From contig CAKTXH010000041.1 of the NCBI GenBank assembly GCA_934630975.1, positions 1-18,370 on the forward strand: a stretch of 18,370 nt of DNA. Reading direction: 5' to 3'. Shown piece by piece: positions 6,702 to 15,196 of this stretch (positions within the stretch are counted from its first letter, which is position 1; every line of letters starts with the position of its first letter). This DNA comes from an uncultured Clostridia bacterium (GTDB lineage Bacteria > Bacillota > Clostridia > Christensenellales > Aristaeellaceae). Position numbers and translations under genes: made by a program. The notes below the pieces were generated by a model. The model worked only from the letters and a program-made list of their open reading frames with translations, ran no database searches and had not been told where the DNA came from.

Positions 6702-7598
6702 TCAATACAGATGCTCCTGATATTTTCCGTCCATAACGTCCTTGAGATACTGGCCGTACTGGTTTTTCTTCATCACCTCGTAGACCTCCATCAGCTCATC
6801 CCTGCTGATCCAGCCGTTCAGATAGGCGATTTCTTCCAGACAGGCGATTTTGCGGTGCTGGTGCTGCTCAATCGTCTTGACGAAATTCGTCGCATCGACC
6901 AGGCTTTCATGCGTGCCCGTATCCAGCCACGTAAAGCCTTGCCCCAGCAGCTCCACATTCAGCGAACCGTTTTCCAGATACATGCGGTTCAGATCGGTGA
7001 TTTCCAGCTCGCCGCGCGCGGAGGGCTTCAGCCCTTTGGCATACTCCACCACGCGATTATCGTAGAAATACAGCCCCGTCACGCAGTAGTTGCTCTTCGG
7101 ATGTTCCGGCTTTTCCTCAATCGAAACGGCCTTGCCGTTTGAATCGAACTCGACGATGCCAAAGCGCTCCGGGTCATCCACATAATAGCCGAACACGGTT
7201 GCGCCTTTTCCGCTTTCCGCCTGTTCAACCGCCGTCTCCAAGCGTTTTTTCAAACCGTGCCCCGAAAAAATGTTGTCGCCCAGCACCATCGCCACGCAGT
7301 CTTTGCCGATGAAATCCGCGCCGATGATGAACGCCTGCGCCAAGCCATCCGGCGAAGGCTGCACGGCATACGTCAGGTTTACGCCGAACTGACGACCGTC
7401 GCTGAGCAGGTTTTCAAAGCGCGGCGTATCCTGCGGGGTGGAGATGATCAAAATATCCCGGATGCCGGCGTTCATCAGAACGGACATCGGGTAATAGATC
7501 ATCGGCTTATCGTAAACGGGTAAAAGCTGCTTAGACGTTACCTTTGTCAGCGGATACAGGCGGGTGCCGGAGCCGCCCGCAAGAATAATGCCCTTCAT
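6702..7598 (-). CDS. rfbA: Glucose-1-phosphate thymidylyltransferase
   Basis: The 298-residue nucleotidyltransferase makes dTDP-glucose from dTTP and glucose-1-phosphate, the first and usually feedback-inhibited step of the rhamnose pathway. It opens with IILAGGSGTRLYPLT (4-18) and SKQLLPVYDKPMIYYP (22-37), followed by QPSPDGLAQAF (80-90), the metal-binding VLGDNIFSGHG (105-115, D108), SIEEKP and TGLYFYDN. The C-terminal helical part fits the short RmlA form. It is the first gene of the rfbABDC operon and follows a promoter-like sequence and the upstream terminator. A GGGAGG site lies slightly far (about 11 bases) from the ATG. Confidence 0.95.
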   Translation of the reverse strand: MKGIILAGGSGTRLYPLTKVTSKQLLPVYDKPMIYYPMSVLMNAGIRDILIISTPQDTPRFENLLSDGRQFGVNLTYAVQPSPDGLAQAFIIGADFIGKDCVAMVLGDNIFSGHGLKKRLETAVEQAESGKGATVFGYYVDDPERFGIVEFDSNGKAVSIEEKPEHPKSNYCVTGLYFYDNRVVEYAKGLKPSARGELEITDLNRMYLENGSLNVELLGQGFTWLDTGTHESLVDATNFVKTIEQHQHRKIACLEEIAYLNGWISRDELMEVYEVMKKNQYGQYLKDVMDGKYQEHLY

Positions 7599-7693
7599 GT
7601 GCAGTCATTCCTCCCTCACTGAAACGGAATTGAGCGTATATGATTTCAACCTGTACATTCGCGCAGAAAAAAGCCGTTCTATTCGCTTCTTCT

Positions 7694-7722
7694 AGTTTAC
7701 CATATCCCACCGTTTTGCGCAA
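7694..7722 (-). promoter_or_regulatory. Candidate promoter of rfbA
   Basis: On the minus strand there is TTGCGC (7717-7722), 17 bases, then TAAACT (7694-7699) with a TG one base upstream of the -10 box (extended -10 form). It lies between the upstream terminator and rfbA and leaves a leader of about 90 bases. Both hexamers depart from consensus. Confidence 0.45.
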
Positions 7723-7736
7723 TTTCCCGGAAAACG

Positions 7737-7763
7737 AAAAAAGCGGGGGCCGCCCGCTTTTTT
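7737..7763. terminator. Symmetric, bidirectional intrinsic terminator
   Basis: AAAAAAGCGGG (7737-7747) and CCCGCTTTTTT (7753-7763) form an 11-bp perfect hairpin with a 5-base loop. It can terminate in either direction; here it serves the minus-strand transcript from the phosphohexomutase gene and isolates rfbA. Confidence 0.9.
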
Positions 7764-7818
7764 CTCCTTTTATTCCCAGTTGAAACACATGCCTCGGAAA
7801 CCGTCGGCCTGAAATTGT

Positions 7819-9492
7819 TTACTTCAAATACGCTTCCGCGCTCTTACAGATCTTTTCTTCCACCGCTTCGGCGGCTTCCTTATTGGCCGCGCTGACCGAA
7901 ATATACGTTTTCAGCTTCGGCTCTGTGCCGGAAGGCCGCACCACGACGGAGCAGTTATCCTCCAGCAGGAACTTGAGCACGTCGGATTTCGGCAGGCCGT
8001 CCAGCCCCGGCGCATAATCCAGCACCTTGACAACCTTCTTGCCGCCAAACTCGGCGATATCGCCGCGGAACGCCTGCATGATGCTCTGCATCTTGGCAAA
8101 GCCCGCGCTGCCGTCGAACTCATAGCTGTGCAGGGTATTCAGGCAGTAACCGTAAGTCCGATACAGCTCGTCCAGCTTATCAAGCAGGCTGATTCCCTTT
8201 GTGGCGTAATAGCTGAACATTTCGCAGATCATATACGCGCCGTCCACGCCGTCCTTATCGCGGACATAGGAGCCGGTCAGATAGCCGTAGCTCTCTTCAA
8301 AGCCGAACACATAACGATCCGCTCTGCCCTGCCGTTCCAGCCTGCCGATCTGCTCGCCGATGAACTTGAAGCCCGTCAGCACGTTGATGGTGCGCAGGCC
8401 GTAATGGCTGGCAATCTGCTCGCCCATATCCATCGTGACAATCGTTTTGACCATCACCGGGTCGGCGGGCATCCGGCCATGCTTGGCGCGCTGGCTGCAA
8501 ATATAATCCAGCAGCAGCATGCCCGTCTGGTTGCCGGTCAGCAGCTCATACTCTCCCGCCTTGTTTTTCACGGCGATGCCCACGCGGTCGCAGTCCGGGT
8601 CTGTGGCCAGCAGCAAATCGGCGTTGCATTTCCTTGCGTATTCCATGCCCAGCGCCATCGCCTCTTTGATTTCCGGGTTCGGGTACGGGCAGGTCGGGAA
8701 ATGGCCGTCCGGCTGTTCCTGTTCTTTGACGACGGTGATATTGGTGTAGCCCATTTCTTTCAGCGTGCGGGTAACAGGCTTTAAGCCGGTGCCGTTCAGC
8801 GGGCTGTACACAATGGCCACGTCCTTGTTGACCTGCTCGCCGAACAGAACCGACTGGCCCTTCACCTGCTCGACAAACGCCGTATAGACCTCGTCCGAAA
8901 TATACTGAATCCGGCCGTCGGCCATTTCCTTTTCAAAATCGCCGTTCTTGACATCCGCAAAGAGATCCAGCTTCTCAATTTCGGAAAGAATCTCGGCGGC
9001 GGCTTCGGTCGTGATCTGGCAGCCGTCCGCGCCGTACACCTTATAGCCGTTGTATTTGCTGGGGTTGTGGGAGGCCGTCACCATCACGCCCGCGGACGTA
9101 TGCAGATAGCGGGTCGCAAAGGAAACGGTCGGCACGGGCATCAGCGTCGGCCAGATCCTGACCTTGACGCCGTTGGCCGCAAACACGCCCGCCGCCACTT
9201 TCGCAAACACGTCGCTCTTGATGCGGCTGTCGTAGCCAATCGCGACGGACGGCGCTTCAAAGTTCTTTTTCAGGTAATTCGCCAACCCCTGCGAAGCCTT
9301 GGCCACCGTATACACGTTCATGCGGTTCGTGCCCGCGCCGATTACGCCGCGCAGGCCGCCCGTGCCGAAGGCCAGATCGCGGTAAAAGGCGTCCTCCACC
9401 TTCGCGTCGTCCATCGTTTTCAGTTCGGCGGCAACATCCGCATCCGCCGTGGCGTTGGCCAGCCACCGCTCGTATTCTTTTCTGATATCCAT
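7819..9492 (-). CDS. Phosphoglucomutase/phosphomannomutase
   Basis: This 557-residue alpha-D-phosphohexomutase interconverts hexose-6-phosphate and hexose-1-phosphate. It shows AFGTGGLRGV (41-50), the active-site serine loop TASHNP with S141, the metal-binding ATDPDCDRVGIAV, the sugar-specificity loop GFEESYGYL, and the phosphate-binding VRPSGTEPKLKTY near the C-terminus. Length and the FGTGGLRG form match the large Firmicutes PgcA-like type. The ATG at 9492 is preferred; the GTG three codons earlier is itself part of the GAGGTG ribosome binding site. Placed between manC and rfbA, it could supply glucose-1-phosphate to the rhamnose branch and, if it accepts mannose, mannose-1-phosphate to ManC. 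Its sugar preference cannot be read from the sequence. Confidence 0.9.
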   Translation of the reverse strand: MDIRKEYERWLANATADADVAAELKTMDDAKVEDAFYRDLAFGTGGLRGVIGAGTNRMNVYTVAKASQGLANYLKKNFEAPSVAIGYDSRIKSDVFAKVAAGVFAANGVKVRIWPTLMPVPTVSFATRYLHTSAGVMVTASHNPSKYNGYKVYGADGCQITTEAAAEILSEIEKLDLFADVKNGDFEKEMADGRIQYISDEVYTAFVEQVKGQSVLFGEQVNKDVAIVYSPLNGTGLKPVTRTLKEMGYTNITVVKEQEQPDGHFPTCPYPNPEIKEAMALGMEYARKCNADLLLATDPDCDRVGIAVKNKAGEYELLTGNQTGMLLLDYICSQRAKHGRMPADPVMVKTIVTMDMGEQIASHYGLRTINVLTGFKFIGEQIGRLERQGRADRYVFGFEESYGYLTGSYVRDKDGVDGAYMICEMFSYYATKGISLLDKLDELYRTYGYCLNTLHSYEFDGSAGFAKMQSIMQAFRGDIAEFGGKKVVKVLDYAPGLDGLPKSDVLKFLLEDNCSVVVRPSGTEPKLKTYISVSAANKEAAEAVEEKICKSAEAYLK

Positions 9493-9543
9493 TTCCAGCA
9501 CCTCACGCTCATTCCGGGGTTTGCGCCGCGCGCCCGCCCGTTT

Positions 9544-10857
9544 TTACTGCAATTCGAATTTCTGCTTGTCGTGCACGTTGATATCTTCGCCGAGCTGCAC
9601 TTCAATCAGCTTCAGTTCCGTTTCCGCGATGACCGTATGGCGGCAGCCCGCGGGCATCGTCACCACGTCGCCCGGCTTCACGTTTTTCTCCACGCCATCC
9701 ACGATCGTCCTGCCCCGGCCGGAAATCACCGTCCAGATCTCGTCGCGGTTCTTATGGCTGTGATAATTCATTCGATGGCCGGGGTTCAGCGTCACCTTGA
9801 TGGTCAGGGACGTGCTGTCCACATCCACAACCCTGAAACTGCCCCAGGATTTTTCCGCAAACATCACCCGGTGATCGAGCGTATTGACAAACGGCTTGAT
9901 GTAAGAGCTTTGCTCCTTATCGGAAACCAGAATTCCCTCCGGGGAGGCGGAAACCACGACGTCCTTCAAGCCCATGCAGAGAATCGGAACATCCAATTCG
10001 TTGATGACATGGACATTTTCGCATTTTTCGTTGAACATGGCCTCGCCGACCGCCTGGCTGTCCATCGCTTCGGTCAGCGTGTTCCACGTGCCCAGATCCT
10101 TCCACGTGCCCGCAAAGCGCATGACCTCGATCTCCGGCTCATGCTCGACGACCGCATAGTCGAAGCTGATTTTGTTCAGCGTATCGTATTTGCCGAACAA
10201 ATCGTTGTAATCTGCGAAATCAATCAGCTCGTGCGCGCGGTTGAGCACATAACCGAGCTTGAAGGCGAACACGCCGCCGTTCCACAGCGCGCCCTTAGCG
10301 ATATAATCCTTCGCAACTTCCTGCGTCGGCTTCTCTTTGAACATGGAGACTTTGCTGACCTGCTCCTGACCGACAGGGATGATGTAGCCGTACTTTTCGC
10401 TGGGATAGGTCGGCTCAATACCCATCAAAACGAGGTTCGCGCGGCTGACTTCGGCGCGCTCCCCCAACGCTTTCAGGGCCTCAAAGTAGTCGTTTTCCAC
10501 ATACGGATCCACCGGGCAGACGACCACGGCCTCTTCCTCGCCCACGCCCTGCACGTCTTTCAGGTAGGCGGCGGCAAGCGCAATCGCCGGGAACGTATCG
10601 CGGCGGCACGGCTCGACGCTGATGCCTACCTCTTCGCCAAGCTGGTTATGGATGGCGGAAACCTGCGACTTCGAGGTCGCAATCGTGACGGTCGCGTCGG
10701 TATCGACCGCCTTGATCTGGCGGTACACGCGCTGCACCATAGATTCCAGCGAGCCGTCTTCCTGATGGAAAATCTTGATAAACTGTTTGGAGCGGATATC
10801 GTTGGAAAGCGGCCACAGGCGCTGGCCGGAACCGCCGGATAACAAAACCAGATTCAT
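9544..10857 (-). CDS. manC: Mannose-1-phosphate guanylyltransferase with C-terminal cupin domain
   Basis: The 437-residue protein makes GDP-mannose from GTP and mannose-1-phosphate. The N-terminal nucleotidyltransferase domain has LLSGGSGQRLWPLS (5-18) with SKQF shortly after, CRRDTFPAIALA (84-95), VVCPVDPYVE (112-121), and FKEKPT in place of the common FVEKPD. The C-terminal ~110 residues are a cupin like that of type II phosphomannose isomerases, with RMNYHSHKNRDEIW and a downstream HTV histidine. Bifunctional ManC/AlgA proteins are usually some 30-40 residues longer, so isomerase activity is uncertain. The ATG at 10857 is chosen for the AGGAGG eight bases before it; an ATG ten codons earlier has none. 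A terminator lies between fcl and this gene. Confidence 0.9.
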   Translation of the reverse strand: MNLVLLSGGSGQRLWPLSNDIRSKQFIKIFHQEDGSLESMVQRVYRQIKAVDTDATVTIATSKSQVSAIHNQLGEEVGISVEPCRRDTFPAIALAAAYLKDVQGVGEEEAVVVCPVDPYVENDYFEALKALGERAEVSRANLVLMGIEPTYPSEKYGYIIPVGQEQVSKVSMFKEKPTQEVAKDYIAKGALWNGGVFAFKLGYVLNRAHELIDFADYNDLFGKYDTLNKISFDYAVVEHEPEIEVMRFAGTWKDLGTWNTLTEAMDSQAVGEAMFNEKCENVHVINELDVPILCMGLKDVVVSASPEGILVSDKEQSSYIKPFVNTLDHRVMFAEKSWGSFRVVDVDSTSLTIKVTLNPGHRMNYHSHKNRDEIWTVISGRGRTIVDGVEKNVKPGDVVTMPAGCRHTVIAETELKLIEVQLGEDINVHDKQKFELQ

Positions 10858-10901
10858 GAAAAAAGCCTCCTCGCAAATGCCATACACATGCTGTGATTGA
10901 A

Positions 10902-10941
10902 TAAAAAACGGGCCGGATCCATATTGCTACAGATGCGGCCC
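10902..10941 (-). terminator. Intrinsic terminator between fcl and manC
   Basis: In minus-strand sense GGGCCG (10936-10941) pairs with CGGCCC (10910-10915). An inner 3-bp helix, ATC with GAT, lies beyond one mismatch. Six T follow at 10903-10908. It sits ten bases after the fcl stop and about 45 bases before manC, inside what otherwise looks like one operon. No good promoter was seen between it and manC, so it probably attenuates rather than fully stops transcription. Confidence 0.75.
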
Positions 10942-10950
10942 ATGTCTATT

Positions 10951-11895
10951 TTATCGTTCCGCGCGCATCGGATTATTCAGGAAATCCTCATAGGACAGGC
11001 GCAGTCCGTCCTCCAATTCCGTCTTATACGTCCAGCCCAGCTTCGTCGCCTTGGAAACATCCAGCAGCTTGCGCGGCGTGCCGTTCGGCTTGGTCGCGTC
11101 CCACTTGATTTCGCCGGTATAGCCGACAACCTTCGCCACCAGCTCGGTCAGCTCCTTGATGGTCAGCTCCTTGCCCGTGCCCGCGTTGACCGTCTCGTTG
11201 CCGGAATAGTTGTTCATCAGGAACACGCACAGGTTGGCGAGGTCATCCACATACAGGAACTCGCGTAGCGGAGAGCCGTCGCCCCAGCAGGTCACGCTGG
11301 GCAGGTTCTGCTCTTTGGCCTCGTGGAAGCGGCGGATCAGCGCCGGAACCACATGACTGTGCGTCGGATGATAGTTGTCATTCGGGCCGTACAGGTTGGT
11401 CGGCATGACGGAAATGTAATCCGTGCCGTACTGACGGTTCAAGAATTCGCAGTACTTGAGGCCGGAAATCTTCGCCAGCGCGTAGGCTTCGTTGGTCTTT
11501 TCCAGCTCGCTGGTCAGCAGGCAGTCCTCTTTCATCGGCTGGGGCGCCATGCGCGGATAAATGCAGGAAGAGCCGAGGAATTCCAGCTTCTTACAGCCGT
11601 TTTTCCACGCGGAATGAATCGCGTTCATTTCCAGCGTCATGTTGTCATACATGAAATCCGCCAGCGCTTCCTGGTTGGCCACGATGCCGCCGACCTTGGC
11701 GGCCGCGAGGAACACGTATTCCGGCTTCTCCTCGGCAAAGAACGCTTCCACCGCGTCCTGACGCGTCAGATCCAGCTCCTTGTGCGTACGCGTAATGATA
11801 TTGGTATAGCCCTGACGCTCCAGCTCGCGGACGATTGCCGAGCCGACCATGCCGCGATGACCCGCGACATAGATTTTCGCATTCTTCTCCATCAT
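10951..11895 (-). CDS. fcl: GDP-L-fucose synthase
   Basis: The SDR enzyme epimerises and reduces GDP-4-keto-6-deoxy-mannose to GDP-L-fucose. Seen are IYVAGHRGMVGSA (8-20), AAAKVGGI (64-71), LGSSCIYP (107-114) with S109 and C111, and Y138 and K142 in YALAK. PTNLYGPNDNY and REFLYVDDLA are characteristic of Fcl/WcaG. The length of 314-316 residues is normal. Three in-frame ATGs lie close together; the second (11895) has the best spacing to the AGAAGG site, while the first (11901) is only three bases from it. It follows gmd by 18 bases or fewer and is probably co-transcribed with it. Confidence 0.94.
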   Translation of the reverse strand: MMEKNAKIYVAGHRGMVGSAIVRELERQGYTNIITRTHKELDLTRQDAVEAFFAEEKPEYVFLAAAKVGGIVANQEALADFMYDNMTLEMNAIHSAWKNGCKKLEFLGSSCIYPRMAPQPMKEDCLLTSELEKTNEAYALAKISGLKYCEFLNRQYGTDYISVMPTNLYGPNDNYHPTHSHVVPALIRRFHEAKEQNLPSVTCWGDGSPLREFLYVDDLANLCVFLMNNYSGNETVNAGTGKELTIKELTELVAKVVGYTGEIKWDATKPNGTPRKLLDVSKATKLGWTYKTELEDGLRLSYEDFLNNPMRAER

Positions 11896-11913
11896 TGTCA
11901 TTTGCCTTCTTTC

Positions 11914-12963
11914 TTACAGCACAGCCTTCATGGCCTTCTCGCGCTTTGCGCGCTCGCGGTCGTGCCTGGCCATAATCTCAACCAGCTGCTCATACGTCGT
12001 GGACTGCGGATTCCAGCCCAGCACCGTCTTGGCCTTGGTCGGGTCGCCCCAGAGGTTATCCACGTCCGTCGGGCGGAACCACTGCGGATTCACGCACACC
12101 AGCATCTTGCCCGTCGCCGCGTCGTAACCCTTCTCGTCAACGCCCGTGCCTTCCCAGCGGAGGGTGATGCCGTTGGCCGCGAAGGCCTTCTCGGTGAAGT
12201 CGCGAACCGTATGCTGCACGCCGGTCGCGATGACGAAATCATCCGGCTTTTCCTGCTGCATGATCAGCCACATGCACTCGACATAATCCTTCGCGTAGCC
12301 CCAGTCACGCAGGGAATCCATGTTGCCCAGCTCCAGATGATCCTGAAGGCCCTCCGCAATGCGGCCGGCCGCCAGCGTGATCTTGCGGGTCACGAAGTTC
12401 TCGCCGCGGCGCTCGGACTCGTGGTTGAACAGGATGCCGTTGACCGCGAACATGCCGTAAGCGTCGCGGTATTCTTTCACCATCCAGAAACCGTACTGCT
12501 TCGCGACGGCGTAGGGGCTGTACGGATGGAACGGCGTGGTCTCGCGCTGCGGCACTTCCTCCACCTTACCATACAGCTCGGAAGTGGAAGCCTGATACAC
12601 CTTGCAGGTCTTGGTCAGGCCGCAGACGCGCACGGCCTCCAGAATACGCAGAACGCCCAGCGCATCGACGTCGCCGGAGTATTCGGGCGCGTCGAAGGAC
12701 ACCTGAACGTGGCTCTGCGCCGCCAGATTGTAGATTTCATCCGGCTTGATTTCGCCCACCAGACGGATGAGGCCGGAAGAATCCGACAGATCGCCGTCGT
12801 GCAGCTTGATCGCGTTCTTTTCAATCAGGTGATCAATGCGGGCCGTGTTGGAAATGGACGCGCGGCGCACGATGCCGTGCACTTCATAACCCTTCTCCAG
12901 AAGGAACTCGGCGAGATACGATCCATCCTGACCGGTGATGCCGGTAATCAGCGCTTTTTTCAT
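11914..12963 (-). CDS. gmd: GDP-mannose 4,6-dehydratase
   Basis: The 349-residue extended SDR enzyme turns GDP-mannose into GDP-4-keto-6-deoxy-mannose, the branch point to GDP-L-fucose. It begins with ALITGITGQDGSYLAEFLL (4-22), then HGIVRRAS, NLAAQSHVQVSF (79-90), ASTSELYGKVEEVPQRE (125-141), and catalytic Y151 and K155 in YSPYAVAK. The VNPQWFRPTDVDNLWGDPTKA block near the end is diagnostic. The ATG at 12963 fits the conserved N-terminus and has AAGG eight bases upstream; the frame is open farther upstream without similarity. It is the first gene of the GDP-sugar module and lies 111 bases after a recombinase gene. Confidence 0.95.
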   Translation of the reverse strand: MKKALITGITGQDGSYLAEFLLEKGYEVHGIVRRASISNTARIDHLIEKNAIKLHDGDLSDSSGLIRLVGEIKPDEIYNLAAQSHVQVSFDAPEYSGDVDALGVLRILEAVRVCGLTKTCKVYQASTSELYGKVEEVPQRETTPFHPYSPYAVAKQYGFWMVKEYRDAYGMFAVNGILFNHESERRGENFVTRKITLAAGRIAEGLQDHLELGNMDSLRDWGYAKDYVECMWLIMQQEKPDDFVIATGVQHTVRDFTEKAFAANGITLRWEGTGVDEKGYDAATGKMLVCVNPQWFRPTDVDNLWGDPTKAKTVLGWNPQSTTYEQLVEIMARHDRERAKREKAMKAVL

Positions 12964-13046
12964 TTTGCATACCTTCCCTTTGTTGACTGAATTTCGGCTT
13001 GATTTTAACGTAAATCCGTTCTGCATTAAATAGCATAGCGTGGCAA

Positions 13047-13055
13047 ATATTAGCA
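13047..13055 (-). promoter_or_regulatory. Candidate extended -10 promoter upstream of gmd
   Basis: In minus-strand sense the sequence TG-C-TAATAT occurs about 85 bases before the gmd ATG in an AT-rich gap. No good -35 box lies at 16-18 bases, so the call rests on the extended -10 form. There is no terminator hairpin between the recombinase stop (13075) and this site, so read-through into gmd is also possible. Confidence 0.3.
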
Positions 13056-13074
13056 CAATCTTGTTTTTTCTCGT

Positions 13075-15141
13075 TCAATCCGCGCCATCGAGTCTCTTTT
13101 TCCCCGCCGCCGACAGATACCGCCGATACTGGATGCCGGAACCGTAGACTTTGTAGGCCGCATCCACATACACAACCTCGCCGTCGGGGCTGCACCGCTT
13201 ATAGCCCAGAAAGCTGTTCAGCGTCCGCCTGTTGCCAAGCGTCAGCAGCGTCACGCCGAAGTTCGTTCTGTACGCGATTTGATCCCCTTTGGCCTTTCCC
13301 GCTTCAAAAAACGCGCAGTAGATTCCCTTTTCAAACGGAAGCATATCCGGCGCATCCGCGATGACCTGCGGCGTAACTTTGATTCTTTCCCGGCGCAGGT
13401 CATGGGTCTTTCCTTTCACAGGCCGGCCCTGCGCGTCCCGCATCAGGCTTCCCTGCACATCCAGACCGTTGACCTTCAGCGCCATTCCCGCGGCATTGCG
13501 CTCGGTCAGGCGTTTCAGGCATTCGATGAAGAAATCAAAGTTCCTTTGCATCACGATCAACACGCTCTGCTCATTTTCCAGCATCCGCTTTTCCTTTTCC
13601 AAATCGCAGATGCGCCTGCGGATCTCCTCCGCCTCCGGCAGAGCCGCAGTCTGCGTTTCCGTCATTGCCTCAAGCGTATCCCGCCATTCTTTAAGCTGCG
13701 CATCCAGCGTTTCCAGCCGCCGGGCGGAAATCGTGCTCCCCCGCATGCGCCGCTCGATGGACGCATACGCCTGTTTAAAGCGAGCAGAGATTTCCGACCG
13801 TTCGCCCTTGGTCTCGTAATCCCGTTTCAGCCGATACAGCATTTCCATAAAGCTTTGCTTGAGGGCCGCTTCATGGTAAACCTCCGAAGGACACGCCGTC
13901 TCTTCCGCCTGACGCGCCGCACAATCCGGCGAAGCGCTTTTCCGCCGCCCTTCGACCTTGCGTTTGCACCGCCAAACGGGATAGGCATAACTGTACTTTT
14001 CCAGATAATCGCCCGTGTCCTCCCCGGTCGCTTTCAGGCTGCGCGCATCCGTGTAGTCCTTTGCCACGCCGGTATAGGTGAAGCGATAGAACCCCGCGCC
14101 ACATTCTTTTCCGCCCGCAAGCCGTTCTCCGCAAATCAGGTTTCTGAATATCGGTCCTTTGACAATCGGGTTCTGCCGCTTTGCGCTTCCAGCTCGTTTC
14201 GGTCTGCTGCAAAGCATCGCCTGCACCTTCGCCCACGTCGTCCGATCAATAATGGCGGCATGATGATCGGGGATATAGTATTTGGGCGCTTCGCCCCTGT
14301 TGACGGTGGAGCGGTGGGTCAGAAAGTTCTTGGTGACGGTCTTCTGCATGGCCAGGTCGCCCACGTATTTCTCGTTGCGCAGGATAAACAGCACACTTCC
14401 AGCGCTCCATTTTCTGCCGTTCACCGTTTTTCTGCCCAGTTCATTCAATTCCCGCGCGATTTGATTGGCCGTCTGCCCGTAAACGAAACGCTCAAACATA
14501 TAGCGCACCGTCTCGGCCTGTTCCGGGTTGATCACCCACGCCCCGTCTTCTCCCTTGTCGTAGCCCAGCATCCGTTTCAGATTGAGCTGCGGTTTTCCGG
14601 CCTGAAACATGCGCTGAAACGCCCAGCGGATATTATCGGAGATGGAGCGGCTTTCATCCTGTGCAAGGGCGGACATGATCGTCAGAATCAGCTCGCCCGT
14701 CGCATCCAGCGTATCGAGATTTTCCTTTTCAAAATACACGCCCACCGGCGGATCGAGCTGGCGAAGCTCCCGAATGCAGGTCAGCGTATCCACCGTATTC
14801 CGGGCAAAGCGGGAAATGGACTTCGAGACGATGTAATCCATCTTACCCGCCTTCGCATCCTCCACCATGCGGTTAAACGCCACGCGATGGGCGGTGCTCG
14901 TGCCGGAAATGGCTTCATCCGCATAAATGCCCGCGAACCGCCACCCCGATTGGCTGCCGATCATGCTGGTATAGAAATCCTTTTGGATCGCGTAGGAAGT
15001 CTGCTGGCTTTCGTCATCCGTCGAAACACGGCAATACGCCGCCACGCGGAGATGGGTCTGGCTTCGCAGCTGGCCGCCGTTCCGGGCCGAACGGACGGTT
15101 GCCGGAATGACGGATACGTTGGGATTCATCTGGGTTATCAT
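13075..15141 (-). CDS. Large serine recombinase with a long C-terminal extension
   Basis: This 688-residue site-specific recombinase is of the resolvase/integrase large-serine type (SpoIVCA, TnpX, phage integrase group). The catalytic domain has AYCRVSTDDE with nucleophile S40, KSISRFARNT (107-116) and AQDESRSISDNIRWAF (160-175). A recombinase domain follows (about 185-310) with RMLGYDKGEDGAW and the HHAAIIDR motif. The zinc-ribbon cysteines appear to be C337, C347, C392 and C407, with an unusual ~45-residue insertion between the second and third. Residues ~430-545 form a coiled coil. After that comes an extra ~140-residue C-terminal region not typical of the family. AAGGAGG lies nine bases before the ATG. 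It is the downstream member of a tandem pair and directly precedes gmd. Its DNA targets are unknown. Confidence 0.9.
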   Translation of the reverse strand: MITQMNPNVSVIPATVRSARNGGQLRSQTHLRVAAYCRVSTDDESQQTSYAIQKDFYTSMIGSQSGWRFAGIYADEAISGTSTAHRVAFNRMVEDAKAGKMDYIVSKSISRFARNTVDTLTCIRELRQLDPPVGVYFEKENLDTLDATGELILTIMSALAQDESRSISDNIRWAFQRMFQAGKPQLNLKRMLGYDKGEDGAWVINPEQAETVRYMFERFVYGQTANQIARELNELGRKTVNGRKWSAGSVLFILRNEKYVGDLAMQKTVTKNFLTHRSTVNRGEAPKYYIPDHHAAIIDRTTWAKVQAMLCSRPKRAGSAKRQNPIVKGPIFRNLICGERLAGGKECGAGFYRFTYTGVAKDYTDARSLKATGEDTGDYLEKYSYAYPVWRCKRKVEGRRKSASPDCAARQAEETACPSEVYHEAALKQSFMEMLYRLKRDYETKGERSEISARFKQAYASIERRMRGSTISARRLETLDAQLKEWRDTLEAMTETQTAALPEAEEIRRRICDLEKEKRMLENEQSVLIVMQRNFDFFIECLKRLTERNAAGMALKVNGLDVQGSLMRDAQGRPVKGKTHDLRRERIKVTPQVIADAPDMLPFEKGIYCAFFEAGKAKGDQIAYRTNFGVTLLTLGNRRTLNSFLGYKRCSPDGEVVYVDAAYKVYGSGIQYRRYLSAAGKKRLDGAD

Positions 15142-15181
15142 GGCGCTATTCCTCCTTTTTACCTCTGTCTGCTTGTAAAAC

Positions 15182-15196
15182 GCCTGCGGTGCAGGC
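15182..15196. repeat. Perfect 6-bp inverted repeat between the two recombinase genes
   Basis: GCCTGC-GGT-GCAGGC lies in the 98-base gap between the recombinases, and a further GCAGGC-like copy (GGCCTGCC) sits about 15 bases away. It is not followed by a T-run, so it is not a terminator. It could be an mRNA hairpin or a recombinase half-site. The gap also holds a 25-codon frame with no recognised function. Confidence 0.35.

Noticed and set aside
9067..10842. Very long open frame on the plus strand (591 codons) opposite the mutase and manC
   Set aside because: It lies antisense to two genes with complete catalytic motifs, is rich in His and Arg as expected from the reverse of GC-rich codons, and has no similarity to any family I know.
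11323..12990. 555-codon plus-strand frame opposite fcl and gmd
   Set aside because: Same shadow effect: no ribosome binding site and a composition typical of antisense frames.
12964..13074. Invertible promoter upstream of gmd
   Set aside because: I looked for inverted repeats flanking the gap that a recombinase could use and found none of convincing length.
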